Of a stretch of DNA of 64,000 nt, positions 10,061-19,800 are shown in pieces. The DNA is taken from the NCBI GenBank assembly GCA_964371075.1, contig CAYJKN010000005.1, positions 62,001 through 126,000 on the forward strand, in the 5' to 3' direction. Source of the stretch: UTCHB3 sp964371075 (GTDB lineage Bacteria; Bacteroidota; Ignavibacteria; Ignavibacteriales; Ignavibacteriaceae). The notes beneath the pieces are model-generated. The model made no database searches. It was not told the DNA's origin and saw nothing but the letters and a program-made list of their open reading frames with translations. The stretch's first letter is position 1. Every line of letters begins with the position of its first letter. A program made the translations under genes and the position numbers.

Positions 10061-10090
10061 AAAGACCGGCTGTTTACCCGGCCGGTCTTT
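10061..10090 (+). terminator. Hairpin terminator after serC
   Basis: A perfect 10-bp inverted repeat, AAAGACCGGC at 10061-10070 and GCCGGTCTTT at 10081-10090, with a 10-nt loop. The T-run is short (TTT then CTGTG), so termination may be moderate. It separates serC from the next lipoprotein gene. Confidence 0.75.
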
Positions 10091-10113
10091 CTGTGTAAAA
10101 AAGGAGTTATGAG

Positions 10114-10542
10114 ATGAAAAAACCTCTCTCATTCATCTTCCTTTTCGCTTCACTGGTATTTCTTGCCGGCTGTAGTGAGGAAGAAAGAGTATTCGAAATC
10201 ACCAAAACAGAAGTTTATCCCATGTTAATTGACAGCGCATTGCAGCAATGGGAAATAAATATCCCCATTATCGTAAAAGGATATTCTGAAAACCGTGACG
10301 GTGAACAATATGTCAGAAAAGTGATGTTTAAAGTGGAACTCATAACACCCGATGGCAAAAAAGCAGACACTTTTGAAGAGCTGGATACTGCCACTGAAGA
10401 TGAAAGTAAACCTGACACCAAGATGGATGCCCAGTTTTATGTGCAACCCGCTGATTCCGGCGAATACACAGCTAAAATCTCCATAACAGATGAGTTTACA
10501 AAAAAAACAATAACCAAAGACCAAAAATTTAAAGTAAGATAA
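10114..10542 (+). CDS. Small lipoprotein of unknown function
   Basis: 142 residues. The N-terminus is a lipoprotein signal (KKPLSFIFLFASLVFLAGC, then SEEE). The rest is acidic and predicted beta-rich (KVELITPDGKKADTFEEL, DSGEYTAKISITDE), resembling an Ig-like or carbohydrate-binding sandwich, but I recognise no family. The start is supported by AAGGAG upstream of ATG 10114. alaS starts 11 bp after its stop, so the two are probably co-transcribed. Confidence 0.75.
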   Translation: MKKPLSFIFLFASLVFLAGCSEEERVFEITKTEVYPMLIDSALQQWEINIPIIVKGYSENRDGEQYVRKVMFKVELITPDGKKADTFEELDTATEDESKPDTKMDAQFYVQPADSGEYTAKISITDEFTKKTITKDQKFKVR

Positions 10543-10553
10543 ACCTGATAAAA

Positions 10554-13145
10554 ATGACCTCTCAAGAAATAAGACAACAGTTCCTGGATTTTTTTGCATC
10601 CAAACAACACAAAATTGTTTCCGGCTCGCCGGTAGTTCCCTATGATGACCCGACACTTCTATTCTCAAATGCGGGTATGAACCAGTTTAAAGATGTTTTC
10701 CTTGCAACGGGTAAAAGAGATTATACCCGGGCAGCCGATACTCAAAAATGTATCCGCGTTTCAGGCAAACACAATGATCTTGAAGAAGTGGGAATTGATA
10801 CCTACCACCACACCTTTTTTGAGATGTTGGGCAACTGGTCGTTTGGCGACTATTACAAAAAGGAAGCCATCCAGTGGGCATGGGAGCTGTTAACTGAAGT
10901 TTGGAAACTACCAAAAGAGAGATTGTTTGCTACTGTTTATAGAACGGATGATGAAGCTCTTGAGATGTGGAAAACTGTGACCGACATTAACCCTTCTCAT
11001 ATCCTGAAATTTGACGAAAAAGACAATTTTTGGGAGATGGGTGAAACGGGTCCGTGTGGTCCTTGTTCCGAAATTCATATCAATCTAAGTGATGATTATG
11101 ATGACCCTTCATTGGTAAATGCCGGTTCTCCTTTATGTATTGAAATTTGGAACCTCGTTTTTATTCAGTTTAACCGTGATGAAAATGGAGTTCTGCACGA
11201 ACTTCCCGCAAAACATGTTGACACAGGAATGGGATTTGAGAGACTTGTTGCCGTAATTCAAGGCAAAATGTCGAATTACGATACCGATGTTTTTATGCCA
11301 ATTATCAGAAAAATTGAAGAGATATCGGGTGCCGATTACACAGCAGAAACAGATATTATTCCAATTCGTGTAATTGCAGACCATATCAGAACTCTTTCAT
11401 TTGCAATTACCGATGGAGCTGTCCCCAGCAATGAGGGAAGAGGTTATGTCCTCCGAAGAATTCTCAGAAGAGCTGCCCGTTATGGCCGGAAAATTAACCT
11501 TAACAACCCTTTTCTTTATCAATTGGTTGATACACTTGTACAACAGATGGGGAATCAGTTCCCGGAGATAGTGGAAAACAAAGAGTTTGTTAAAAAGATT
11601 ATCAGAAGTGAAGAAGAGAGTTTTAACAAAACTCTTGACCGTGGAATTCATCATTTTGAAGAAATTGCCGGAAACCTGAAGAAGGTCGGAATTAAAGAGA
11701 TTCCGGGTGCCGATGCGTTTAAGCTTTATGATACCTACGGTTTTCCGGTTGACTTAACACGCATCATCGCTGCTGAACAGGGATTTTCGGTGGATGAAGC
11801 CGGATTTGAAAAAAATATGACCGAACAGCGGGAAAGAGCCCGTGAAGCTACAAAAAACAAAATTGGACTTGTTAATATTATCGCCGGTGGCCTTGATGAT
11901 TTTGAAACCATCGACAACAATTCCACAACTTTTACCGGTTATGAATCTCTGAGCGAAACTGCAACGATCACAGGCATCAAACGGGATGGCAGTGGTGAAC
12001 TGATAATCCTTGACAAAACTCCTTTTTATGTGGAAGCCGGCGGTCAGATTGATGATTTGGGGATAATCCGCATCGGCGAAAACAAACTTGTTGTTGACGA
12101 TGTATTAAAAAACGAAGGCAAGGTAATACATGTCGTTGATAACGGTATGGGACTACTTGTGGATACGGGTATGGAAGTTATTGCTGAAGTTGACAGCAAA
12201 AGAAGGTGGGACATAATGCGGAACCACTCTGCCACCCATTTTATGCACGCAGCTCTCAGGAAAACCCTGGGAACACATGTTCAACAGGCAGGTTCTTATG
12301 TGGGACCTGACAGACTTCGCTTCGATTTTTCACATTTTGGTAAAGTAACAAAAGAGGAACTCGCCGAAATTGAATTGATAGTAAATTCTCAGTTGCGTGA
12401 GAACATCCCTCTTACTCACCACAGAAATGTACCAATTGAAAAAGCAAAAAGTATGGGTGCACTTATGTTTTTTGGTGATAAATATGGTGATCTGGTGAAT
12501 GTCGTTCAGTTTGGAAACGAATCAATCGAATTCTGCGGCGGAACACATGTTCAAAACTCTTCGCAGATTGGACTCTTCAAAATTCTCTCCGAATCTTCCA
12601 TCTCAAGTGGAGTAAGAAGAATTGAAGCTGTTACGGGTGCAGGTGTTGAAAGATTTATCCATCATCAGTTTGAAAAACTAAATGAGTCGAATGACACAAT
12701 TGCCAAACTTCACGATGAAAAGAAAAAACTCGAAAAAGAGATAGCAGAATTTAAACTCACTCAAAAGAAACAACAAATTTCAAAAGTAGTCGCTTCGGGA
12801 GAACCGTTTGAAGGAATCACCCTCTATTCGGCTATAATTGAAGCTGATGGAAATGATGAGTTGAAACAACTTGGTGATGATCTCAGAGATCATATTAAAT
12901 CAGGTGTTGGACTTCTCCTCTCGGTGTTTGACGAAAAAGTTGGTCTTGTTTGCGTCGTAACTGACGATCTGATCAAACAAAAAAACCTCTCCGCAGGAAA
13001 GATTGTGGGTGATGTTGCCCGGGTTCTTGGAGGTGGTGGAGGTGGCAGACCACAGTCGGCAACCGCTGGCGGGAAAGATATTCAGAAGATAAATGAAGCT
13101 CTTGGTGAATTCAAGAAGATTACAGGGAAATACCTCTCAATGTAA
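10554..13145 (+). CDS. alaS: Alanyl-tRNA synthetase
   Basis: 863 residues, close to the usual bacterial length. The class II catalytic core begins IRQQFLDFFASKQHKIV with motif-like FSNAGMNQFKDVFL; the editing domain has the zinc-binding HSATHFMH and CGGTHV motifs; a coiled coil (about 725-750) and a C-terminal domain with a Gly-rich GGGGGGRPQSA segment follow. It charges tRNA-Ala and edits mischarged Ser/Gly. Only 11 bp separate it from the lipoprotein gene upstream, leaving no room for a T-box leader. Confidence 0.97.
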   Translation: MTSQEIRQQFLDFFASKQHKIVSGSPVVPYDDPTLLFSNAGMNQFKDVFLATGKRDYTRAADTQKCIRVSGKHNDLEEVGIDTYHHTFFEMLGNWSFGDYYKKEAIQWAWELLTEVWKLPKERLFATVYRTDDEALEMWKTVTDINPSHILKFDEKDNFWEMGETGPCGPCSEIHINLSDDYDDPSLVNAGSPLCIEIWNLVFIQFNRDENGVLHELPAKHVDTGMGFERLVAVIQGKMSNYDTDVFMPIIRKIEEISGADYTAETDIIPIRVIADHIRTLSFAITDGAVPSNEGRGYVLRRILRRAARYGRKINLNNPFLYQLVDTLVQQMGNQFPEIVENKEFVKKIIRSEEESFNKTLDRGIHHFEEIAGNLKKVGIKEIPGADAFKLYDTYGFPVDLTRIIAAEQGFSVDEAGFEKNMTEQRERAREATKNKIGLVNIIAGGLDDFETIDNNSTTFTGYESLSETATITGIKRDGSGELIILDKTPFYVEAGGQIDDLGIIRIGENKLVVDDVLKNEGKVIHVVDNGMGLLVDTGMEVIAEVDSKRRWDIMRNHSATHFMHAALRKTLGTHVQQAGSYVGPDRLRFDFSHFGKVTKEELAEIELIVNSQLRENIPLTHHRNVPIEKAKSMGALMFFGDKYGDLVNVVQFGNESIEFCGGTHVQNSSQIGLFKILSESSISSGVRRIEAVTGAGVERFIHHQFEKLNESNDTIAKLHDEKKKLEKEIAEFKLTQKKQQISKVVASGEPFEGITLYSAIIEADGNDELKQLGDDLRDHIKSGVGLLLSVFDEKVGLVCVVTDDLIKQKNLSAGKIVGDVARVLGGGGGGRPQSATAGGKDIQKINEALGEFKKITGKYLSM

Positions 13146-13193
13146 TTTTCGTCAATTTCTGAACGGTTTTACCCTTATTTTCAATTTATATAG

Positions 13194-13233
13194 TGCGATT
13201 TGTGCCAAAAATATCACAAATCGCATTTTTTTT
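13194..13233 (+). terminator. Rho-independent terminator of alaS
   Basis: A perfect 11-bp stem, TGCGATTTGTG at 13194-13204 and CACAAATCGCA at 13215-13225, followed by eight T residues. It lies 50 bp after the alaS stop. Confidence 0.9.
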
Positions 13234-13304
13234 GTTTGTAATAACAACAGAATTCGTATTTTGCACGAGAGAATAAACAACATACCTTTAAAATTGTAAA
13301 TTAT

Positions 13305-13407
13305 GCGGCGAGGTTGTTGTTTATGTAAACAATGTGGTATGTAGAGAGTTTTCGTTCGGAGGATCATCCGCGTGTGTTTGGGTCGTTCTTTGCCGCTGAC
13401 ATCTCTA
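13305..13407 (+). promoter_or_regulatory. Possible structured leader of the SpoVG-like gene
   Basis: The GC-richer stretch ahead of the small gene at 13441 contains several complementary segments: TTGTTT 13317-13322 with AAACAA 13327-13332; TAGAGA 13342-13347 with TCTCTA 13402-13407; CGGA 13357-13360 with TCCG 13367-13370; GCGGC 13305-13309 with GCCGC 13392-13396. The last pairing would cross the second, so either a pseudoknot or two alternative folds is implied. I recognise no known riboswitch or housekeeping RNA here. Confidence 0.3.
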
Positions 13408-13440
13408 GGGTATTCAACTAATCATCAAGGAAGTAGTAAG

Positions 13441-13692
13441 ATGAAGATAACAAGGTTTTCCCTCACCAATGGAACAACCAACACCAAGGCTCATTTTGAT
13501 ATTGAGACTTCGGACGGAATAATTCTCAAAGGATTTCAAGTTGTTGAAGGCAAAGAGAGTCTTTTCGTTAGAGCACCCAAAGAAAGGGGAAAAGATAATC
13601 AGTGGTACGACAGAGTAATTCTTCCCGAACCAATGAAGAGTGAACTGGAAACAATGGCAGTTGATGAATTCAACAACAGACGCGACCACTAA
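13441..13692 (+). CDS. SpoVG-like small protein
   Basis: 83 residues. The pattern ITRFSLTN..., GIILKGFQVVEGKESLFVR and DRVILPEPMKSELETMAVDEF follows that of SpoVG, a small nucleic-acid-binding regulator widespread in bacteria (compare a short strand, then a VIDG..GLFVAMP-like segment, then a DI.HPI-like segment). The upstream frame is open to 13372, but ATG 13441 with AAGGA about 10 nt before it fits the family length. It is monocistronic, with its own leader and terminator. Confidence 0.65.
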   Translation: MKITRFSLTNGTTNTKAHFDIETSDGIILKGFQVVEGKESLFVRAPKERGKDNQWYDRVILPEPMKSELETMAVDEFNNRRDH

Positions 13693-13716
13693 TTCTACAC
13701 TTTTGTGTCCTTTTAT

Positions 13717-13748
13717 AAGGCTGTTTTCTTTCGAGAACAGCCTTTTTC
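13717..13748 (+). terminator. Rho-independent terminator of the SpoVG-like gene
   Basis: Stem AAGGCTGTT 13717-13725 with AACAGCCTT 13736-13744, followed by a T-run. It sits between two convergent genes; on the opposite strand the downstream A/T run is weaker. Confidence 0.85.
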
Positions 13749-13761
13749 ATTTTTAAATCTT

Positions 13762-14697
13762 CTAGATTCTCCTTCTGAACCCATCCCCCAGAATTTCATG
13801 AACATTGTTGATAATCAAAAATGCGGTGGGGTCAACCCTGTGGACAATCTCAGTAAGAATTTGAAGTTCTTTGTTGGTCACAACTGTATAGATCACTTCC
13901 CGGTCGATATTGCGATATAAACCTCTCGATTTGAGTGCTGTTGCTCCGCGACTAAGTTCGTTCATTATCGCCTCCCCAACTTCATTGTGTTTATCTGTAA
14001 TGATTAGCGCAGCTTTGGCATAATCAAAACCGTCAATGATGATGTCGATCAGTCGTGAAGAGACAAAAAGGAGAAAAACTGCGTAGAGGGTGAGCGAAAG
14101 GGCCGGTTTGTCAACACTTAATCCTTTTTGATCGATGATAAATCCTGCAAGCAGAATCACAAAAATGTCGATCATGATAATAGCCTGACCTGGTTTAACC
14201 CCATATTTTTTCTTCAAAATGGCAGCTACTATATCAGAACCTGCAGTGGTTCCGCCAAACTTAAAGATTAAACCCAAACCTACACCCAGAAGCACAGCTC
14301 CGATCAAAATCAGGAAAAGAAAATCATTTTGCAAAAGGTCTTTAACTGTTTGGGTATCCTGAAGTCTGATCATCGGTAAACCGGGGAAATCACCCCTGAG
14401 GAAATCGATGAAAAAGGAATTTAGTGTAAAACCAAAAAATGTCCTGATCCCAAACGATTTTCCAAGCTCTTTTAGTCCCCATATATAAAGTGGAATGTTC
14501 AAAACCCAAATTGCAATACCAATTGGAATAGCACCATCGGTTAAATAATAAAGCGACATAGAAAGTCCACTGACTCCCCCGGGCACTACCTTTGCATCCA
14601 CAAGGAAGATACTGATACCCAGAGCCATAATCAAGGCACCAAGCGCAATAAAGAAATAATCTGTTATTAATTGTTTTTTAGATTTAAGTATTTCCAT
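13762..14697 (-). CDS. YitT family membrane protein
   Basis: 311 residues with five to six hydrophobic segments in the first two thirds (FFIALGALIMALGISIFLV, LFLILIGAVLLGVGLGLIF, AIIMIDIFVILLAGFII) and a soluble C-terminal DUF2179-type domain (about 215-300, including SRGATALKSRGLY and VDPTAFLIINNVHEILG). This is the YitT/DUF161 architecture: an inner-membrane protein of unknown substrate. The FKFGGTTAGSDIVAAIL segment is typical of the family. Monocistronic. Confidence 0.88.
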   Translation of the reverse strand: MEILKSKKQLITDYFFIALGALIMALGISIFLVDAKVVPGGVSGLSMSLYYLTDGAIPIGIAIWVLNIPLYIWGLKELGKSFGIRTFFGFTLNSFFIDFLRGDFPGLPMIRLQDTQTVKDLLQNDFLFLILIGAVLLGVGLGLIFKFGGTTAGSDIVAAILKKKYGVKPGQAIIMIDIFVILLAGFIIDQKGLSVDKPALSLTLYAVFLLFVSSRLIDIIIDGFDYAKAALIITDKHNEVGEAIMNELSRGATALKSRGLYRNIDREVIYTVVTNKELQILTEIVHRVDPTAFLIINNVHEILGDGFRRRI

Positions 14698-14777
14698 GGT
14701 CTCTATTCTTTTAAAAAAATCAAACCGTAAAAATACCCAATATATGAATGGGAATAAAATTGATTTTAAAACAGATC

Positions 14778-14805
14778 GGCAGACTACCCGTTAGAGCAGT
14801 CTGCC
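14778..14805 (-). terminator. Hairpin downstream of the YCF48-like gene
   Basis: Inverted repeat GGCAGACT 14778-14785 and AGTCTGCC 14798-14805, about 25 bp past the stop of the minus-strand gene, followed on that strand by CTGTTTTAAAA. It is a plausible rho-independent terminator with a short T-tract. Confidence 0.65.
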
Positions 14806-14829
14806 TGAATAACCCAAAAAGTCCAACCG

Positions 14830-16098
14830 TTATTTTAGAAGTGTAAGTTTCTTCATTGCTGACATTATTTTTCCGTCAGCACCCGTGAGGCTCAGTTTGT
14901 AGAGATAAACTCCCGAACTTAGTCCCAAATTGGTAAAATCGACAATTTTAGTGTGCCTTCCTGCTGTAAGGTATTCAGAGATCAGTGTTGCAATCTTCTC
15001 TCCCTGCATGTTATAGAGCATCAGCTCAGTTTGTCCGTCACTCTGCAGACTAAATGAAAAGGTCGTTGAAGGATTGAACGGATTTGGGAAGTTCTGGTTC
15101 AGTGCAAAATCAACGGGGATCCCGTTTTCTTCCTCTACGGAAGTGGTGCCCGACAATTTGTAGATCGCACTTTTATCGCCCACTGCCCAACCCGTACCAT
15201 TTGGAGTAAAAGTGACTGATCTGAAATTCTCAAACATCGGTGCAGGGTTTGCTGTCTGGGCAGTCCAGGTTACCCCGCCATCCGTGGTCTTATATAAACC
15301 ATGATTGCCGAGGAAAAACATCGTTCTGCCGACCACATAACCTGTGTTTATGTCTGTAAAGTAAACCCCGTGGAAGTAGTATGGGCCTGTGGAAATTGTG
15401 GTTGTGGCTTGCCAGGTTGCGCCCCCGTCCGTGGTTTTATGAACAAGATTGTCTTGCCCCCAGGTGTCGGAGACAAATCCTGTATTGGCATCAATGAACT
15501 GGATGTCGCGAACCTCTGCAAAATGGGTAATTTGTGTCCAGTTTGTGCCACCATCAGTTGTTCTTAAGAATTTTGAACCGCCACCCACCCAGCCGGTGTT
15601 GCTGTCATAAAATTTAATAGATTCCAAATCTGCAGTAATATTTGTGGGAACCGTTTGCCATGTTGTACCTCCGTTAACGGTTTTCAACAGGAGACCATCT
15701 GTTCCGGCTGCCCATCCGTTATTTTGATCATGGAAAAATATGGCATCGATACTGGAAAGGTTTGGTGCTCCGGTGGTTTGCGCTACCCATGTTGCACCGC
15801 CATCTGTGGTCTTACTAATCTTTCCAAATGTTCCACATATCCAGGCGGTGATTGGTGAGATTGCATAAAATCCCCGGGTATCATTAATGTTGGAGTTAAA
15901 GTCATTCCATGTGCTGCCTCCATCTGTTGTCTTTAACACTTTTGATTCAGCAGCAATCCACCCGTTTAAATCGTCGAGGAACTGCACCTTCACAAATCTC
16001 ATATCAGAAACCGGGGAAGTTACCACAGTCCACTGGGCCAGAACAACGGTGGTAAAAAAGAAGCCAAGGAGTACTACATTAAACAGAAGTTTTATCAT
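14830..16098 (-). CDS. Secreted YCF48-like beta-propeller, type IX cargo
   Basis: 422 residues. A signal peptide (LLFNVVLLGFFFTTVVLAQ) is followed by about seven propeller-like repeats carrying TTDGG(A/S/V)TW and GW(A/V) motifs, as in YCF48/BNR-type proteins. The last ~85 residues are a type IX secretion C-terminal domain: FALNQNFPNPFNPSTTFSF, then LYNMQGEKIATL and SGVYLYKLS. The protein is expected to be exported through the outer membrane and either surface-attached or released. Function unknown. The adjacent two-component pair on the same strand may control it. Confidence 0.88.
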   Translation of the reverse strand: MIKLLFNVVLLGFFFTTVVLAQWTVVTSPVSDMRFVKVQFLDDLNGWIAAESKVLKTTDGGSTWNDFNSNINDTRGFYAISPITAWICGTFGKISKTTDGGATWVAQTTGAPNLSSIDAIFFHDQNNGWAAGTDGLLLKTVNGGTTWQTVPTNITADLESIKFYDSNTGWVGGGSKFLRTTDGGTNWTQITHFAEVRDIQFIDANTGFVSDTWGQDNLVHKTTDGGATWQATTTISTGPYYFHGVYFTDINTGYVVGRTMFFLGNHGLYKTTDGGVTWTAQTANPAPMFENFRSVTFTPNGTGWAVGDKSAIYKLSGTTSVEEENGIPVDFALNQNFPNPFNPSTTFSFSLQSDGQTELMLYNMQGEKIATLISEYLTAGRHTKIVDFTNLGLSSGVYLYKLSLTGADGKIMSAMKKLTLLK

Positions 16099-16175
16099 TT
16101 CGATTACCTTAAATTATTAATTGTTTAATCACAATTTAAGGTAGAGGCGATATCAGGGGCAATAACGCAAATGCG

Positions 16176-16814
16176 TCATTTTACAAGGTTTTCCCTCAAC
16201 GCTTTTACAACCGCCTGAGATTTGGAGGTCACCTGCAATTTACTGTAAATGTTTCGGAGGTGGTTTCTTACAGTTTCGTAGCTGATAAAAAGATTGTTCG
16301 CAATCGTATGAGAATCTGTTCCATCTACCAGACAGGCAAGAATTTCATTTTCTCTTTGGGTCAGTTTATAATCATTGTTTGCAGCATTTCCCGTTTTGAA
16401 GAAATCAACAACCTTTCGTGCGATGTAGGGAGACATCGGGGCACCACCCGCCACCACTTCTTCTATTGATGCCATTATCCTGTTTGGAGGGGTGTTTTTT
16501 AGAAGATATCCGTCGGCTCCTGCCTGCATTGCATTAAAAATGTTTTCGGAATCGTCAAATATCGTCATCATGATTATTTTTAAGTCGTGATTCAGGTCTT
16601 TCAGGAGCGGGATTGCTTCGATACCTGATTTCCCGGGCAGATTAATATCCAGAAGCACCACTTCAAAGCCGGTTGGAGATTCAAGGGCACTCTCTACGGA
16701 GGGAAATGCGGCAACACACCGAAAACCGGGTGAAAAACTGATAAAACTGACCAGGCCTTCGCGGAAGTCACGATGGTCTTCCACTATGGCGATTTTTATT
16801 TCGTTCTTTTCCAT
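16176..16814 (-). CDS. NarL/FixJ-type response regulator
   Basis: 212 residues: receiver domain with acidic pocket (VEDHRD) and phospho-acceptor Asp56 (VVLLDINLPG), conserved Thr in MMTIFDD and Lys in LLKNTPP; a LuxR-type helix-turn-helix (about 147-205) with LTQRENEILACLV and ETVRNHLRNIYSKL. The kinase gene is 47 bp upstream on the same strand, with no other gene between them, so they form a cognate pair. Confidence 0.95.
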   Translation of the reverse strand: MEKNEIKIAIVEDHRDFREGLVSFISFSPGFRCVAAFPSVESALESPTGFEVVLLDINLPGKSGIEAIPLLKDLNHDLKIIMMTIFDDSENIFNAMQAGADGYLLKNTPPNRIMASIEEVVAGGAPMSPYIARKVVDFFKTGNAANNDYKLTQRENEILACLVDGTDSHTIANNLFISYETVRNHLRNIYSKLQVTSKSQAVVKALRENLVK

Positions 16815-16861
16815 GTGCTAAAATCGTGAAATTTTGAGGATGATAAAATAGTCCAAACGGG

Positions 16862-19800
16862 TCATTTCTTCAGCTTTAGGTGAATTTCGATTTTGGTGCC
16901 TTTCCCCTCTCCTGTCGAGATACTTGCCTCTGCACCTATCTCATCACACCTCCTTTGGATGTTTTTAATGCCGTTTCCACCAAGTTTTTCAGCCTGAGAC
17001 TCCATCCTGAAACCCTTGCCGTTATCATTAATGATAATCGTAATCCCCGATTCATCGATGCTTATCGAAATCGAGATGAGGTCGGCTTCCGAGTGCTTCA
17101 CGGCATTGATTACAGCCTCTTTTACGGACAGATAGAGGTTTCGCCTGATTTCGTCCTGCAACATGATCGAAGTGTCGCTGGTTTTCGAAAATTCGAATCG
17201 TATTCCGGCTGCCTCACAGAGTTCACCGGCAAGCAGCCTTATTCTAAGCACAAGATTATCCACTGAATCATTTTCGGGGGAAACCGACCATACAATGTCA
17301 CGCATCGCCTGCTCAGCTTCCTGAAGAAGTGAAGCCGACTTCCCGATCATGCTTTTTGCAGCCTCGTCATTTTCTCCCATTAAGGTGTTTGCCGACTGAA
17401 TGTAGAGCCCGGCGCCACTTACTGTGGAAGCAAGATCATCGTGCAGATCTCGGGCGATTCTGTCACGGGTTTTTGCTCTCTCCGACATTATGAGGTTTTC
17501 CTGCTCCAAAGTTTCTATCTTTCTCCTCATTTTCCGTCTGACAAAAATAACAGGAACGGATATCACAATTGAAAGCACCAAAAGTGATGCGAGTACTTGA
17601 AACCAGACAGTCTTCCAAAACGGTGGGATTACAACTATCTTAGCGAGAAGGGTTTCGTTGCTCCACACACCTTCCCGGTTTGAGGCTTTTACGAATAACC
17701 TGTAACTGCCGGGTGGAATGTTTGACAGATCAACAGTCCTCCTGTTTCCTGAACTTACCCACTCATCAGTCAATCCCTCAAGCCTCCACATGTAGCCGTT
17801 GTATGCAGGATTTTCAAAATTCAGAGCCGCCATCTCAAATGAAAAGAAGTTTTCGTCATAATTCAACTCCACTTCCCTGTTAACTATTCTGTCAAGCGAA
17901 GGTTTATTAAATATCCTGAAATCGGTAAGTGCCACCTTCGGCTTTATCGTGTCAGGATTCATCTCGAGTGGATTGAAGGCTGTGATGCCGTCTGTCCCTC
18001 CAAAATAGAATTTCCCGTCATCACCTCTTAGATATGAATTCTGATTGAAACCGCTTGAAGCAAGTCCGTCACTGTTTGTATAGTTCCTCGACTTCAGAGT
18101 CAGAGGGTTTATTTTGGAGATTCCTTTGTTGGTAGAGACCCAAATATTACCGGAAGGGTCTTCGAGAATACCATATAAAGTGTTGTTTGCGAGTCCATCA
18201 GAGGTGGTTATTGTTTTTACAATTTTCAGGTCAGCCCCCAGGATATTCACACCGCCCCCCATAGTGGCTAACCAGATGTTCCCTTTTCTGTCTTTATGAA
18301 CAGCCATTATTTTGTCGTTGTTCAGCCTGAGGGGGCTGTTTGTCTGTGTGCTGTAGCGTGTATGGGTCATATCCCCGGTATTTATCCTGAGCAACCCTTC
18401 GGAATTTGTACCCGCCCAAAGATACCCGTCATCATAAAGCAGTGAAAGGATGTAAGTATCTCCCTCCTGTCCAAAGTCCGCGTGGTAGTTGAATATTTTA
18501 TAGTCACCTGACTGAAGGTCATATCTTATTATCCCGTGGGTACTGCCGATCCAGAGATGTCCTTCTGTGTCTTCGGTTATTGAAATCGCTCTGTTGATCC
18601 ACTCATCGACCGAAGGATTTGACTTGAAAAGAATTGCGGATGCACTCAATTTGTCACCCTTATATTGCATTTTCAGCAGACCCTTTTTGGTACCTGCCCA
18701 AATATCCCCTTTACTGTCTCTGAACAACCTGTACACCAGCACCATTTCAAACCCCGGCGGTAAATTCCGGTTTTTTGTGAATCTCCCTGTTTTTATGTCA
18801 AGAGTGTACAGTCCGCCCGTTGTACCGGCTAAAATACGGGAGCCCGACAGGTCGAGCATCGAAGTAATCCCATCAGCCTGCGGGTTGAACCCCGAATTAT
18901 CGCCCCCGGTATAGTTAATAAACCGGCCTCTCTGTTTCTCTAATTTGATCAAGCCTGAAGAGGTGCCCGTCCAGATATTGCCGGCATAATCTTCCGAGAT
19001 TGTATAAACCTTGCCTTCGAACTTTGTTTTCTCCACGGTTTCCCCGGGTACAAGTTCTCTAAAAACCCGTCTCTCCTTATCCAGACAAAAAAAACCTTCC
19101 GAAGTGGCAATTCTGACAACACCTTTACCATCGATGTGGAGTTTGTACCCGTTAAAGGAGGCGGGAGTGGCTACACTCAACACCCTGACCACTTTCTTAA
19201 ACTCTCCTTTAAGAACATCATATTCGAATAGTTCTCCACTCATCGACAGCAGCAGTACTACCCCTTCTTTAATCCCGGAAGTCATAACCACTTCGAACCC
19301 CGCAGGTAGTCTCTCCACCCGTTTTAGCTTGTCCACGAGAAGAAGGTCTTTTCCGGAATAAAAAACAGCCTCCACTTCCGCCTTTTGTGATTTTATTTGA
19401 TCTTTCTTCACTTCAGGCAGCTTTACAGAGGTGAGGTCGGAAATCCTCGTCAGAATAACCCCGTCAGGAGAGAGGAAAATCATGTGGTTATCATCGAATT
19501 TTACAGGAAAACCGTTAAAAACTGCCGTCAGGGGTTTCCCTTTACCATCCCTGAGCAACGAAAATCTATTTGTCCTTCTGTCGAGCAGATTGATCTCGCC
19601 ACTTACCGCAGTAACCCAGGGTCTGTCGATGCCGTCGATTGTAACATTCATAAGATTATTGTTGGAGAGAGATTTGCTGTCACCGGGAGCGTGATTAAAA
19701 CTCTTGAATTCGTGTCCGTCGTATCTGTGAAGCCCGTCCCAGGTGGCAACCCAAAGAAAACCTGCAGAGTCCTGTTGAATTGATCTGACTGCAGACGGCG

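Noticed and set aside
10543..10553. T-box leader for alaS
   Set aside because: Only 11 bp separate alaS from the preceding gene, with no room for a leader.
13305..13407. Housekeeping RNA (SRP RNA, 6S, RNase P) in this stretch
   Set aside because: None of the conserved sequence blocks of these RNAs could be found; left as a possible structured leader.
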